Shown here: positions 8,855-16,233 of the stretch, one piece after another
How the letters are laid out: each line of letters begins with the position of its first letter
Position numbering within the stretch: the stretch's first letter is position 1
Assembly (NCBI RefSeq): GCF_001189295.1
Contig: NZ_CP012159.1
Coordinates: 7,146,525-7,210,524 of the forward strand
DNA: 64,000 nucleotides
Direction of reading: 5' to 3'
From: Chondromyces crocatus
Lineage (GTDB): Bacteria; Myxococcota_A; Polyangia; Polyangiales; Polyangiaceae
Position numbers and translations under genes: made by a program
Notes under the pieces: generated by a model
Told to the model about the DNA's origin: nothing
Seen by the model: the letters and a program-made list of their open reading frames with translations, nothing else
Databases searched by the model: none

Positions 8855-9532
8855 ATGCGCAACCTGGCACTTGCTCTCACGACCGCGCTCTTGACCTTGC
8901 TGCAGACGACGGACGTCCTCGCCTGCAAATGTGTTCCCCCTCCGCCGGTCGCCACGGCCCTCGAACAGTCCGAGGCCGTGTTCGCCGGAAAAGTCGTCGG
9001 CATCGCGAAGCAGAGCAGCGACGAGACGGTCCCCCTCGTGGTCAAGCTGGACGTGTCTCGGGCGTGGAAGGGGAAGGTCGGGAGCACCGTGGAAGTGCGC
9101 ACCGCGACGAGCAGCGCTGCCTGCGGCCTGTACTTCGAGGAAGGCAAGGAGTGGTTGATCTACGCGGGCTCGCGCGAGGGCTCGCTGGTCGCGAGCTTGT
9201 GCTCCCGCTCCAAGCTCTTCGATACGGCCGCCGAAGATGTGGCGCAGCTCGGTGAGGGGACGGTCCCCGAGGGCGCCGCGCCTCCGCCAGCCGGGAGCGG
9301 TGAGCCGCCGCCCGGCAGCGAGCCGCCGCCGCCGGTGAACAGCCCGCCGCCTCCCATCCCCGGGAACGAGCCGCCGCCAGTGCCGCCGGGCGCGAATGGC
9401 TGCGCGTGCGAGGTGGCCGAGGCAGGGGGCTCCCCGTGGGGCTTCGCGGTGGCGCTGGCAGGGGTGGGTGCCGTCGCGGCACGCCGTCGCGCACGCGCCA
9501 GCGAGCGGCAGCGCACGACCCCGCGGGGTTGA
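8855..9532 (+). CDS. TIMP/netrin-like surface protein with MYXO-CTERM-like tail
   Basis: A 225-residue protein. A signal peptide (about 1-24) ends before CKC, the N-terminal Cys pattern of the netrin-like/TIMP fold; further Cys (AACGLYF, LCSRS) and VFAGKVVGI and WLIYAG motifs fit it. A proline-rich linker (about 140-185) leads to GCACEVAEAGG, a hydrophobic helix and an RRRARA tail. This arrangement resembles the MYXO-CTERM sorting signal that myxobacteria use for surface anchoring after cleavage near the Cys. TIMP-like bacterial proteins may inhibit metalloproteases, but activity is not shown. I chose the ATG at 8855, just before the signal peptide, over upstream in-frame starts that overlap the divergent gene. 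Confidence 0.75.
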   Translation: MRNLALALTTALLTLLQTTDVLACKCVPPPPVATALEQSEAVFAGKVVGIAKQSSDETVPLVVKLDVSRAWKGKVGSTVEVRTATSSAACGLYFEEGKEWLIYAGSREGSLVASLCSRSKLFDTAAEDVAQLGEGTVPEGAAPPPAGSGEPPPGSEPPPPVNSPPPPIPGNEPPPVPPGANGCACEVAEAGGSPWGFAVALAGVGAVAARRRARASERQRTTPRG

Positions 9533-9632
9533 GCTCCGAAAGGAAGCCCACGGGCCTCACGAAGGACGCATCGGGGCGGATACGAGGACGGACCACCGCC
9601 AGAGATCCAGCCCCGGTCGCGAGGAACGGAAC

Positions 9633-10850
9633 GTGGATCGTGTAGACCAGGAAGCCCCGATCCTCTCCTGCGCCCACTGCGGCGTCGGGCTCCGCGTCGA
9701 TCCCGGAACGCGTGACGCCCGATGCCGCCACTGCGGGGCCTCCACCGCGCTGTCCGAGCGCATGCGCGAGCAAGCTCGGACCTACCGGGAGCGGGTCGAG
9801 GCGGAACTCGACCGCATGGGCCTCGTCGAGGCGATCTCACAGAGCGCGGCGTCCGGCGTGCTGGACCGCCTCGTCGAGCGTCACATCCACGTCTTTCTGG
9901 TGCTCGTCGTGATGCGCTCGGCACTCGCCCTGGCCCCTGCGGAGAGCCTCGCGTGGCTCTCGCGGTCCATCGCTGCGGGGGTGCTCTACGTGGGCCTCGC
10001 GCTATGCGTGGGCCTGTTCTGGCTCGGTCTGAAGCGCGCGCTCCGCACGGTGCGCCTGGAGGGCGACGAGCCGCTGGTGACGCCCACGGCGGGCGCGATC
10101 GCACCCACGGATCAGCAGGCCGATCTGGCGCAGGCGCGCGCCTCCCGGACCCGGGTCAGGGAGCACGGCGAGGACGCGCGCCGTCGCACGGTCGAGCTGC
10201 TGGCGCGCATCCTCTGGAACCTTCCGCTCATGATCCCGGCGTACGTCGCCATCCTCGTCGCTGGCTCGTTCGGCCGTGCCATGCCCGAGCTGCGGCTGCC
10301 GCTCCTCGCAGGGGGGGTCGGGCTCAGCGCGCTGCTGCTCGGTGGGAGCGTCGTCCTCGATCGCCGGGGCGCGAGGAAGTCCCGGCACCGCACCGCACTG
10401 GAAGGGCTGGCGAGCTGCTACGGGACCCGGATGCGCGAGGACGGGACACGCGCCGCCGTCACGTGGCTCGATGCGCACTGGGCGGCGAGCACGCCGGAAG
10501 GGGCACTGGAGATCGCGAAGAGCAGCGAGGGATCCCCGGTCGTGCGGCGCAGCGTGTCCCTCCACCACCGCGACGTCGCGGTGCTGGTGATGCTCGCCCA
10601 CGCCCCGCACGTGCAGCGCCTCGACGTCTTCCTCGCGAGCTACGTCCCCGGGCGCACGCGGCGCGCCGACCTACCCGCCGCGGACGAGCTGCGGGCGGCG
10701 GGCTTCCGGCTCACGCTGGGCCCCGCCGGGCTCCACCTGCTCTACCCGAGCAGTGACGCGCGCTTCTGCGACCCCGAGGCCGCCATCTGGATGCTGGAAC
10801 GGGCCGTGTACGTTCTGCACCAGACCGCGAGCGTCCGGGCCGCGTCCTGA
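9633..10850 (+). CDS. Zinc-ribbon membrane protein, function unknown
   Basis: A 405-residue protein. The N-terminus has a zinc ribbon (CAHC near residue 12 and CRHC near residue 30). An acidic helix follows, then a hydrophobic pair at about 85-125 and another at about 185-235, giving probably four membrane segments. The soluble C-terminal part (about 240-405) contains ARFCDPEAAIWMLERAV. I do not recognise the family. The start is taken as GTG 9633 because GAGGA lies 7 nt upstream and the zinc ribbon begins directly after it. Zinc-ribbon plus membrane proteins are common as uncharacterised myxobacterial families. Confidence 0.65.
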   Translation: MDRVDQEAPILSCAHCGVGLRVDPGTRDARCRHCGASTALSERMREQARTYRERVEAELDRMGLVEAISQSAASGVLDRLVERHIHVFLVLVVMRSALALAPAESLAWLSRSIAAGVLYVGLALCVGLFWLGLKRALRTVRLEGDEPLVTPTAGAIAPTDQQADLAQARASRTRVREHGEDARRRTVELLARILWNLPLMIPAYVAILVAGSFGRAMPELRLPLLAGGVGLSALLLGGSVVLDRRGARKSRHRTALEGLASCYGTRMREDGTRAAVTWLDAHWAASTPEGALEIAKSSEGSPVVRRSVSLHHRDVAVLVMLAHAPHVQRLDVFLASYVPGRTRRADLPAADELRAAGFRLTLGPAGLHLLYPSSDARFCDPEAAIWMLERAVYVLHQTASVRAAS

Positions 10851-10907
10851 GTCCTGCGGCCAGGGCGGCTGGGTCGCGCGCTCCTCCCGCAGGGACGTCA
10901 GAGGATG

Positions 10908-11486
10908 TCAGGTGCCGGCGGGATCGCCGGAGATGCCCGTCGCGTCGCGCGAGGCCTCCGAGGCGTCGCGTGAGGTCCCCGAAGCGAGACGCACGAGGGC
11001 CTCGCCCGTCACCCGCTGAACCGTCCACCCATCCATCCCTTGCGCCCCTAGCGAGCGATAGAAGCGCAGCGCCGGCTCGTTCCAGTCGAGCACCGACCAC
11101 TCGAACCGCCCGTAGCCACGGGCAACGGCGAGGCGCGCCAGCGCGGTCATGAGCGCCGCACCGACGCCTCGCTTCCGGGCCGCCGGGCGCACGAAGAGGT
11201 CTTCCAGGTACAGCCCGGGCCTGGCCAGGAACGTCGAGTAGCTGGTGAAATACAGCGCGAGCCCGACGGGCTCCCCCTCCAGCACCGCGAGCAGCACCTC
11301 GGCGGCGGGCTTCACGCCGAACAGCGTCGCTCGGAGGCCAGCTTCATCGGCCACGCACTCGTGGAGCAGCTTCTCGTAGGCGGCCAGCTCCCGGATGAAC
11401 GCGAGGATCACCGGCACATCGTCGGCCACCGCGACACGCAGCGCGAGACCAGGGACCTCGGTGGCCAGCGGATCGAGGGAGGTCAT
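10908..11486 (-). CDS. GNAT family N-acetyltransferase
   Basis: A 192-residue protein with the GNAT fold. The acetyl-CoA binding loop is visible as RKRGVGAALMTAL (R/Q-x-x-G-x-G/A type), preceded by LYLEDLFVRP and followed by FEWSVLDWNEPALRFYRSLGA. This layout is typical of diamine/thialysine acetyltransferase-like members. The last ~25 residues are low-complexity, with short SRDASEASRDA repeats. The start codon overlaps the stop of the upstream VOC gene by 4 bp (ATGA, 11483-11486), so the two are translationally coupled. The substrate is unknown; a small amine or an antibiotic is possible given the VOC partner. Confidence 0.85.
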   Translation of the reverse strand: MTSLDPLATEVPGLALRVAVADDVPVILAFIRELAAYEKLLHECVADEAGLRATLFGVKPAAEVLLAVLEGEPVGLALYFTSYSTFLARPGLYLEDLFVRPAARKRGVGAALMTALARLAVARGYGRFEWSVLDWNEPALRFYRSLGAQGMDGWTVQRVTGEALVRLASGTSRDASEASRDATGISGDPAGT

Positions 11487-11842
11487 GACACCACGCGCTC
11501 GATGAAGTTCAGCCGGTACCCATCCGGGTCCGACACGATGATCTCCCGCGTGTGCCAGGGCTGCATCACCGGGCCCTCGATGCTGATCCCGTGCGCCTGC
11601 GCGCGAGCCGCCACCACGTCCACGCCGCCACCCTCGACGCGGAACCCCAGCAGTACACCGACGCCCTTGCGCGCCTCCAGCGCCATCCCGAGCGGCGGGG
11701 TGACGAGGTAGACGTCCGCCTGACTTCCCCAGCGCAGGTGGACGAATGGCGGCTCGGCCTGGATCGTCTCGAAGCCCAGCGCCTCGTAGAAGCGGACCGA
11801 GCGCTCCGCGTCCGACGTCAAGATCTTCACGAACGAGGTCAT
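11483..11842 (-). CDS. VOC (glyoxalase/bleomycin-resistance) family protein
   Basis: A 119-residue single VOC domain: MTSFVKILTSDAERSVRFYEALGFE at the N-terminus and EIIVSDPDGYRLNFIE at the C-terminus, the usual beta-alpha-beta-beta-beta pattern. The family covers glyoxalases, dioxygenases and antibiotic-binding resistance proteins. Longer in-frame starts exist up to 12043, but homologous family members begin at MTSF, and the upstream part overlaps the promoter area of the divergent gene. A GGAGGA lies about 13 nt upstream of the ATG at 11842, rather distant. It is coupled by a 4-bp overlap to the GNAT gene. Confidence 0.8.
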   Translation of the reverse strand: MTSFVKILTSDAERSVRFYEALGFETIQAEPPFVHLRWGSQADVYLVTPPLGMALEARKGVGVLLGFRVEGGGVDVVAARAQAHGISIEGPVMQPWHTREIIVSDPDGYRLNFIERVVS

Positions 11843-12048
11843 GGCCTGTGCAGCGTCCTCCACACGCCTTCCGTAGCACGGGAGCCCTGACACTTCAGCC
11901 GGAAGGACCACGCCCATCCGCGCAACACCGGTCCTTTTTCGGCCCTCGTCACTCGTGCCGCTTGACCTCGATGGCCTCGGCGGTTGACCTCGAAGGCCGC
12001 ACCGCGTCCCGAGCGCGCGTGTTCGAAGACCTCGGAGGATCATCCACC

Positions 12049-12519
12049 ATGCAGACCACGACCCCGCATCTCGATGCCCTGGCCATCCACATCGAAGAGA
12101 TCAAGGCGGAGAAGGCCATCCACGCGCTGAAGGCGTCCTACATCCGCATCCTGGACGCGCTGACACAGACCCCTGATCGCGCCGACGAGCTGCTCGCACT
12201 GTTCGTCGACGACTGCGAGACCGAGTACGCCCACTTCGGCAAGTTCTGCGGGAAAGAAGCCCTGCGGACGTGGTTCCACGACACCATCCCATCGTTCACC
12301 CGCTGGTCGTTCCACACCGTCTGCCTCCCCGTGCTCTCCATCGACGGGGACACCGCACGCGGCAGCTGGCGCTTCACGGCCTACATGGTGCAACGCGGGA
12401 ACGAGGCGGCCGGCGTGCAGCTCCACTACGGCGACTACGAGGACGTCTACGTCCGCACGAAGGACGGCTGGCGCTTCCGCTCGACGAAGCTCGCGGTCAG
12501 CGCGCCGCCCCAGGACTGA
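12049..12519 (+). CDS. SnoaL-like (NTF2-fold) protein
   Basis: A 156-residue protein of the SnoaL-like/NTF2 superfamily: an N-terminal helix pair (EIKAEKAIHALKASYIRILDAL), then LLALFVDDCETEYAHFGKFCGKEALRTWF, and a C-terminal sheet ending in WRFRSTKLAV. Members include polyketide cyclases, ring-hydroxylating beta subunits and dehydratases with a cone-shaped pocket. A good GGAGGA site (12034-12039) precedes the ATG by 9 nt. It is divergently transcribed from the VOC-GNAT pair with no gene downstream on its strand, so the context gives no substrate clue. Confidence 0.8.
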   Translation: MQTTTPHLDALAIHIEEIKAEKAIHALKASYIRILDALTQTPDRADELLALFVDDCETEYAHFGKFCGKEALRTWFHDTIPSFTRWSFHTVCLPVLSIDGDTARGSWRFTAYMVQRGNEAAGVQLHYGDYEDVYVRTKDGWRFRSTKLAVSAPPQD

Positions 12520-13050
12520 ACCCCCGCCTGGTGACGCATCGAGGACGGCCGTCTCCTCTGGCAAAGGCGCCTGGCCGTCCCCTCGACGCTCACGCAGGAA
12601 GCCGACCGACGACACGACAGTCCGGCGACCCGTCCGGTTGGACCACCTGCAAGCTCGCGTCGCGCAATGCAGCAGCACGCGCTGCTCCGTGAAGCTCCTC
12701 GTGCTGCAGGGAGCGTCGCGCCGGGTCGCCCGCGAAGTCCGCCCACCACACCGTCGTGACCGCCAATGTCGATGAAGCGGGCATCGACGGCTCACGATCC
12801 CCGACCCCTCGCGAGAAGGAACCGGCGCAGACGATGACGACAGGGCTCGTCTCCACGAGGCCGTCCGCACAGAAATCAGCGGCGTTTCCACGCGATGGCT
12901 CGCGCTCGACGAGCCTCGCAAAAAGCTGACGGCAGCGGCGCCTACCGATTCCAAGCGAGATGCATCGCGTTTATTCTCGCCTCCGTCGGGCCGCGGCGTT
13001 GCTCACGACCAGGGAGCCCAGACACCCCTCTCGAACAGGAACCAGATCCG
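12520..13050. other. 531-bp gene-free interval with a decayed 3'-flank copy
   Basis: I see no convincing gene here. The stretch 12664-12840 is recognisably related to the sequence that follows the Cys-rich lipoprotein gene (13986-14160), including the TCCGTGAAGCTCC-type start and the ACCCCTCGCGA motif. The most likely reading is that a further paralogue once lay upstream of 12664 and has been deleted, leaving its 3' flank. The last ~100 bp before 13051 should hold the promoter of the lipoprotein gene. Confidence 0.5.
12664..12840 (+). repeat. Flank repeat, copy 1
   Basis: Diverged copy of the sequence following the Cys-rich lipoprotein gene. It aligns by eye with copy 2 at 13986-14160 from CAATGCAGC...TCCGTGAAGCTCC through ACCCCTCGCGAgAAgGaACC to GCAGACgATGACGA. 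Confidence 0.6.
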
Positions 13051-14007
13051 ATGACCCCTCGACATCTCCTGGCCACGTTAGCAACCACGGCAATGCTCGG
13101 CGGAATCCACGCCTGCTCGCTCGACTGGGTCGGCGAGTCGCTCCGCGACGACTTCCCTTCAGGCTGCAAGTCCTACTGCTCTTGCTGGCACTGTGAACCC
13201 GACTGGTTCGACCGATGCCGCGAGGAGGAACTCTCCATCCGGGGGGCCGCCGAGGAGCACGGCTGTCAGCACATCGTCCGCGATTACTACCAGTGCATCG
13301 CCAGCCGTGTCTGCGAGGAAGGGCTGAAAGGGTTCGGCGCCTGTCCCCGCCTCGAGCCAGAGGTCCTCCAGTGTGCCAGCGACTTCTGCTTCACCCATCA
13401 CGATGGCGTCTGTGACGAGCCGGGTGGAACTGGCCGCTGTCAGCCGGGAAGCGACTCCTACGACTGCGGGTACTGCCCCGGAGAGAACGATGGCCGCTGT
13501 GATCGAACCTGCCCGCCGGGGACCGACCTCGCAGACTGCACCTGCGACTACGAGAACAACGGTGTCTGCGACGGGCCAGAAGGGACCGGCCTCTGCGCTC
13601 ACGAGACCGACATCGACGACTGCGTCTGCCCCACCCGCAACGACGGCATCTGCGACGAACGCCTGGGGACGGGTAGCTGTTCCGATGGGACCGATGTCGA
13701 GGACTGCGAGGCCTGTTCCATGGCAGGAACCGACTGTGAGACGTGTCAGGCCTGCGCCAGACGGTTCGTCTGCGCCGAGGAGGCCGAGGACTGTCGGACC
13801 GGCCGGGTCTGCAGCGAGTACGATGCCTGTGTCACCGCGTGCGAGCCGTCATGTGCGTCCGATCCATGGCCCGAAAACTGTCTCGCCGCTTGCGTCTCGG
13901 GCTCCCTGGGCTGCCTGGGCCGACACCCTGACGCTCCAGCAGCCCAGCTCGCGCTGACCTCGTGCCTGGACACGGCGTGCGCCGCCCAGTGCAGCGGTGC
14001 CCCGTGA
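13051..14007 (+). CDS. Cys-rich lipoprotein with repeated NDGxCDxxxGTGxC motifs
   Basis: A 318-residue protein with a signal peptide and lipobox-like IHAC (Cys22). Three to four repeats of about 30 residues follow, each of the form (N/D)(D/N)G(V/I/R)CD...GTG.C..GTD..DC, at about 120-225. The repeats resemble Notch-type or other disulfide-bonded calcium-binding surface repeats, but I cannot assign a named domain. The N-terminal part has YCSCWHCEPDW and the C-terminus ends CAAQCSGAP. It is exported, anchored and heavily disulfide-bonded; the function is unknown. A frameshifted truncated relative lies immediately downstream. AGGA at 13036-13039 supports the ATG at 13051. Confidence 0.75.
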   Translation: MTPRHLLATLATTAMLGGIHACSLDWVGESLRDDFPSGCKSYCSCWHCEPDWFDRCREEELSIRGAAEEHGCQHIVRDYYQCIASRVCEEGLKGFGACPRLEPEVLQCASDFCFTHHDGVCDEPGGTGRCQPGSDSYDCGYCPGENDGRCDRTCPPGTDLADCTCDYENNGVCDGPEGTGLCAHETDIDDCVCPTRNDGICDERLGTGSCSDGTDVEDCEACSMAGTDCETCQACARRFVCAEEAEDCRTGRVCSEYDACVTACEPSCASDPWPENCLAACVSGSLGCLGRHPDAPAAQLALTSCLDTACAAQCSGAP

Positions 14008-14160
14008 TCCGTGAAGCTCCCCGTGCCGCAAGTCGCGTCGAGCCACCCGTGAAGTCTCCCCACGACACCCTCCTGACCGCTGACCTCAATGAATCGGGCT
14101 TCACCAGTCCATGATCCCCACCCCTCGCGAAAATGGACCAGCCCAGACCATGACGAGACG
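13986..14160 (+). repeat. Flank repeat, copy 2
   Basis: The last codons and 3' flank of the Cys-rich lipoprotein gene. It ends at the start of the downstream pseudogene, so it also serves as that pseudogene's 5' region. It is related to copy 1 (12664-12840), and its first part to copy 3 (14383-14443). Confidence 0.6.
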
Positions 14161-14405
14161 ACACCTCCAGGCCGTTCTAGCGACCCTCACATTGCAAGAC
14201 GTACTGCTCCTGCTGGCACTATGAGCCCTGGTGGATCGAGCAATGCGCAGAGGATGCACGCCAGGCACGCCAGGCACGCCAGGCACGAGAACTCCATGGT
14301 TGTGCCGAGGATGTCCAGCGCTACGACGAGTGCGCCTCCGCCCACGTCTGCGAAGAGGGCTCTACGATCCCCTCGTGCGCCTCGCAATGCAGCGGCGCCC
14401 CCTGA
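14150..14405 (+). pseudogene. Frameshifted, internally deleted relic of the Cys-rich lipoprotein
   Basis: The ATG at 14150 reads MTRRHLQAVLATL, matching the MTPRHLLATLATT signal peptide of the upstream gene, but stops at a TGA at 14222-14224. A second frame from 14202 continues with YCSCWHYEPWWIEQC, then RYDECASAHVCEEG, and ends CASQCSGAP with a stop at 14403-14405. It aligns piecewise with YCSCWHCEPDW, YYQCIASRVCEEG and CAAQCSGAP of the intact gene. The junction at about 14194-14202 (TGCAAG then TACTGC) marks a deletion that removed the lipobox region and shifted the frame. The central repeat region is gone too. Confidence 0.8.
14256..14282. repeat. 9-bp tandem repeat, three units
   Basis: GCACGCCAG is repeated three times within the pseudogene, with a partial fourth unit (GCACG). 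In the relic reading frame it gives repeated Arg-Gln-Ala, and it has no counterpart in the intact gene. Confidence 0.8.
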
Positions 14406-14443
14406 TCAGTCAGCCTCCTCGTGCTGCAAGGCGCGACGCGAGG
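14383..14443 (+). repeat. Flank repeat, copy 3
   Basis: GCAATGCAGCGGCGCC...TGATCAGTCAGCCTCCTCGTGCTGCAAG resembles the end and flank of the intact lipoprotein gene. It runs into the last codons of the convergent peptidase gene, so the terminal residues of that enzyme (RRALQHEEAD) are encoded by the antisense of this repeat. Confidence 0.5.
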
Positions 14444-16106
14444 TCGGCACCTCCGGGATGGCGTTCCCTTGCAAGGGAACGTCGTCCCACACACTCCACG
14501 CATTGAAGAAGACCGAGGCGAGCGCCGCGTCCTCGAACGTCACGGGGCGCATCACCGCAATGCACGAGGTATCCACTGGCGCCTCGTGGTCGAGGACGAA
14601 ATTCGCAATGATCCGGGCGCCACAGGGAACGCCGTCGCCGAGCGTGGTCGGTGATTGCGTGGAGGTGACGTGCGGCGCATTGGGAACGGCCACGAACGTC
14701 TGGTGTGGCCCATCGAAATGGGCCGCCGCGAGTTCGGCCTGAGCAATGGGCGTCTGCGGATCGAGCGTGCCATTGAGCACGAGCAGCGGGACGTCCACCT
14801 GAGGCCACGCCTGCGTGTAGGCATCGGCCGGGTACTTGGGCCAGAGTGCGAACGCCTCGCCACGGGCAGAAGCCCAGTTCGGGCCGTAGAGCGAAGCGTC
14901 GGCGCGGGCTTGCAGCTCCGCCGGGCTCGGGGGCGGCGTCTCCCACAGCTCGGAGAAATCGATGTGGACCTCGAGCGCCTGCGAGAAGCCCGCGAGGTCA
15001 TAGGGTTCGAACCAGAAGGACTTGAACTCGTCGATGGCGGCGAGGTCCTCGGCGGAGCACCGCTCCAGCCTGTACGGCAAGGCCAGCGAGAGCAGGCGCG
15101 AACGCCAGCCCATGAACAGGCCCGACATGATCTCGCGGAGCATGGGCCGGTCGATGCCCGCCTCCGCGCAGTGGCCCGTGTCGAGCAAGTTGAAGATCGC
15201 GCCGAGCCGCGCCCACGGGTCGGGGCCCAGCTTGCTGCTGCACAGGGGATCCGCCGCGCACAGGGCCGCGTAGGCCTGCGCTGGAGGATCGTAGGACTGA
15301 TCGAGACGAGAGACGAAGAGCTCCCCCGGCGCCACGAAGGCCTCAAGGATCACGCCCGTGGGCTGCTCGGGGAAGAGGTGCAGGTAGCGCAGGCCGAGGT
15401 AGGTGCCGTACGAGAGGCCGTAGACGAAGACCGGCTGCCCTGGAGCGCGCGTTCGTTCGACGAGGGTGCCGAGATCCCGGGCCGCGCTGGTGACGGTCAG
15501 GAAGGGCAGCTCCGTGGCGCGCTCCGAGGCGACCTGAGCGGCGCAGGCGGGCCACTCTTCGGCCAGGATGAGCTGCCCTCCGGGCGAGGCGGCATCCTCG
15601 GCGTCGCAACCGAGGTACGCAGAGCGGCCGGTGCCGCGGTGGTCGGGGATGTAGAGGTCGACATCGGGCATCAAGGACGCGAACCGATCGACCATGCCGA
15701 AGAAGAACGACTCCCCCGAGCTGCCCGGTCCGCCTTGCAGCATCCAGAGCTGCGCGGCGTCGGGGTTTCCCGAGAGGCGCCGGGCGACGAAGACGTCGAG
15801 GGTCGGCCCCTCGGGGTGGTCGTGGTCGAGCGGCAAGGGCACCAGGGCGCACTCCGCTTCCGCGTAGGTCTCCGGACAAGGCCCCCAGACGATGGGCACG
15901 TCATCGCCCCCCTGGCCGCCCGCGCCGCCCTGCCCCCCCTCGGCGCCGTGCCCTCCCTGCCCGTCGTCCCCTCCCGTGCCGCCGCTGCCGGTGGATGCGG
16001 TCTCGGACGTGGCCGACGACCCGGAGCCGTCTCCCTCGCAGCTCGGGAGGAAGACAGCGGGGGCCAGGGCGATGAGCGGAGCGACGAGGTAGAGCGGTTT
16101 CTGCAT
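14406..16106 (-). CDS. Exported S33-type (tripeptidyl aminopeptidase-like) alpha/beta hydrolase
   Basis: A 566-residue lipoprotein with lipobox FLPSC (Cys23) and a Gly/Ser-rich linker (about 28-68). A peptidase S33-like alpha/beta hydrolase domain follows: LQGGPGSSG (about 123-131) forms the oxyanion region, PDHRGTGRS is at about 154, and the nucleophile elbow is GLSYG (Ser232). LNGTLDPQTP near residue 475 carries the Asp and PNAPHVT near 503 the His of the triad, in a TAP-like C-terminal domain. It probably removes peptides from protein N-termini outside the cytoplasm, fitting predatory or saprophytic nutrition. The extreme C-terminus lies in a repeat shared with the neighbouring pseudogene region. 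It is convergent with, and one base from, that relic. Confidence 0.85.
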   Translation of the reverse strand: MQKPLYLVAPLIALAPAVFLPSCEGDGSGSSATSETASTGSGGTGGDDGQGGHGAEGGQGGAGGQGGDDVPIVWGPCPETYAEAECALVPLPLDHDHPEGPTLDVFVARRLSGNPDAAQLWMLQGGPGSSGESFFFGMVDRFASLMPDVDLYIPDHRGTGRSAYLGCDAEDAASPGGQLILAEEWPACAAQVASERATELPFLTVTSAARDLGTLVERTRAPGQPVFVYGLSYGTYLGLRYLHLFPEQPTGVILEAFVAPGELFVSRLDQSYDPPAQAYAALCAADPLCSSKLGPDPWARLGAIFNLLDTGHCAEAGIDRPMLREIMSGLFMGWRSRLLSLALPYRLERCSAEDLAAIDEFKSFWFEPYDLAGFSQALEVHIDFSELWETPPPSPAELQARADASLYGPNWASARGEAFALWPKYPADAYTQAWPQVDVPLLVLNGTLDPQTPIAQAELAAAHFDGPHQTFVAVPNAPHVTSTQSPTTLGDGVPCGARIIANFVLDHEAPVDTSCIAVMRPVTFEDAALASVFFNAWSVWDDVPLQGNAIPEVPTSRRALQHEEAD

Positions 16107-16233
16107 GAAGACTCCCTGAAGGAGGAGACGGCGCCCAGCGGGGCGGTGAGAACGACGGCGCGCGCAGCATCGTCGCTCACCCGGCCCTCACGGTCGACCT
16201 GCCTCGCTCCCGGAGGAGCGCGCCGAGGTCAGC

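Noticed and set aside
9396-9632. Upstream extension of the zinc-ribbon protein
   Set aside because: It overlaps the 3' end of the TIMP-like gene in another frame; the GTG at 9633 with a ribosome site is the better start.
14256-14282. Possible CRISPR-like repeats
   Set aside because: Units of 9 bp with no spacers, within a pseudogene; the 21-bp and 23-bp arrays elsewhere are also contiguous without spacers.
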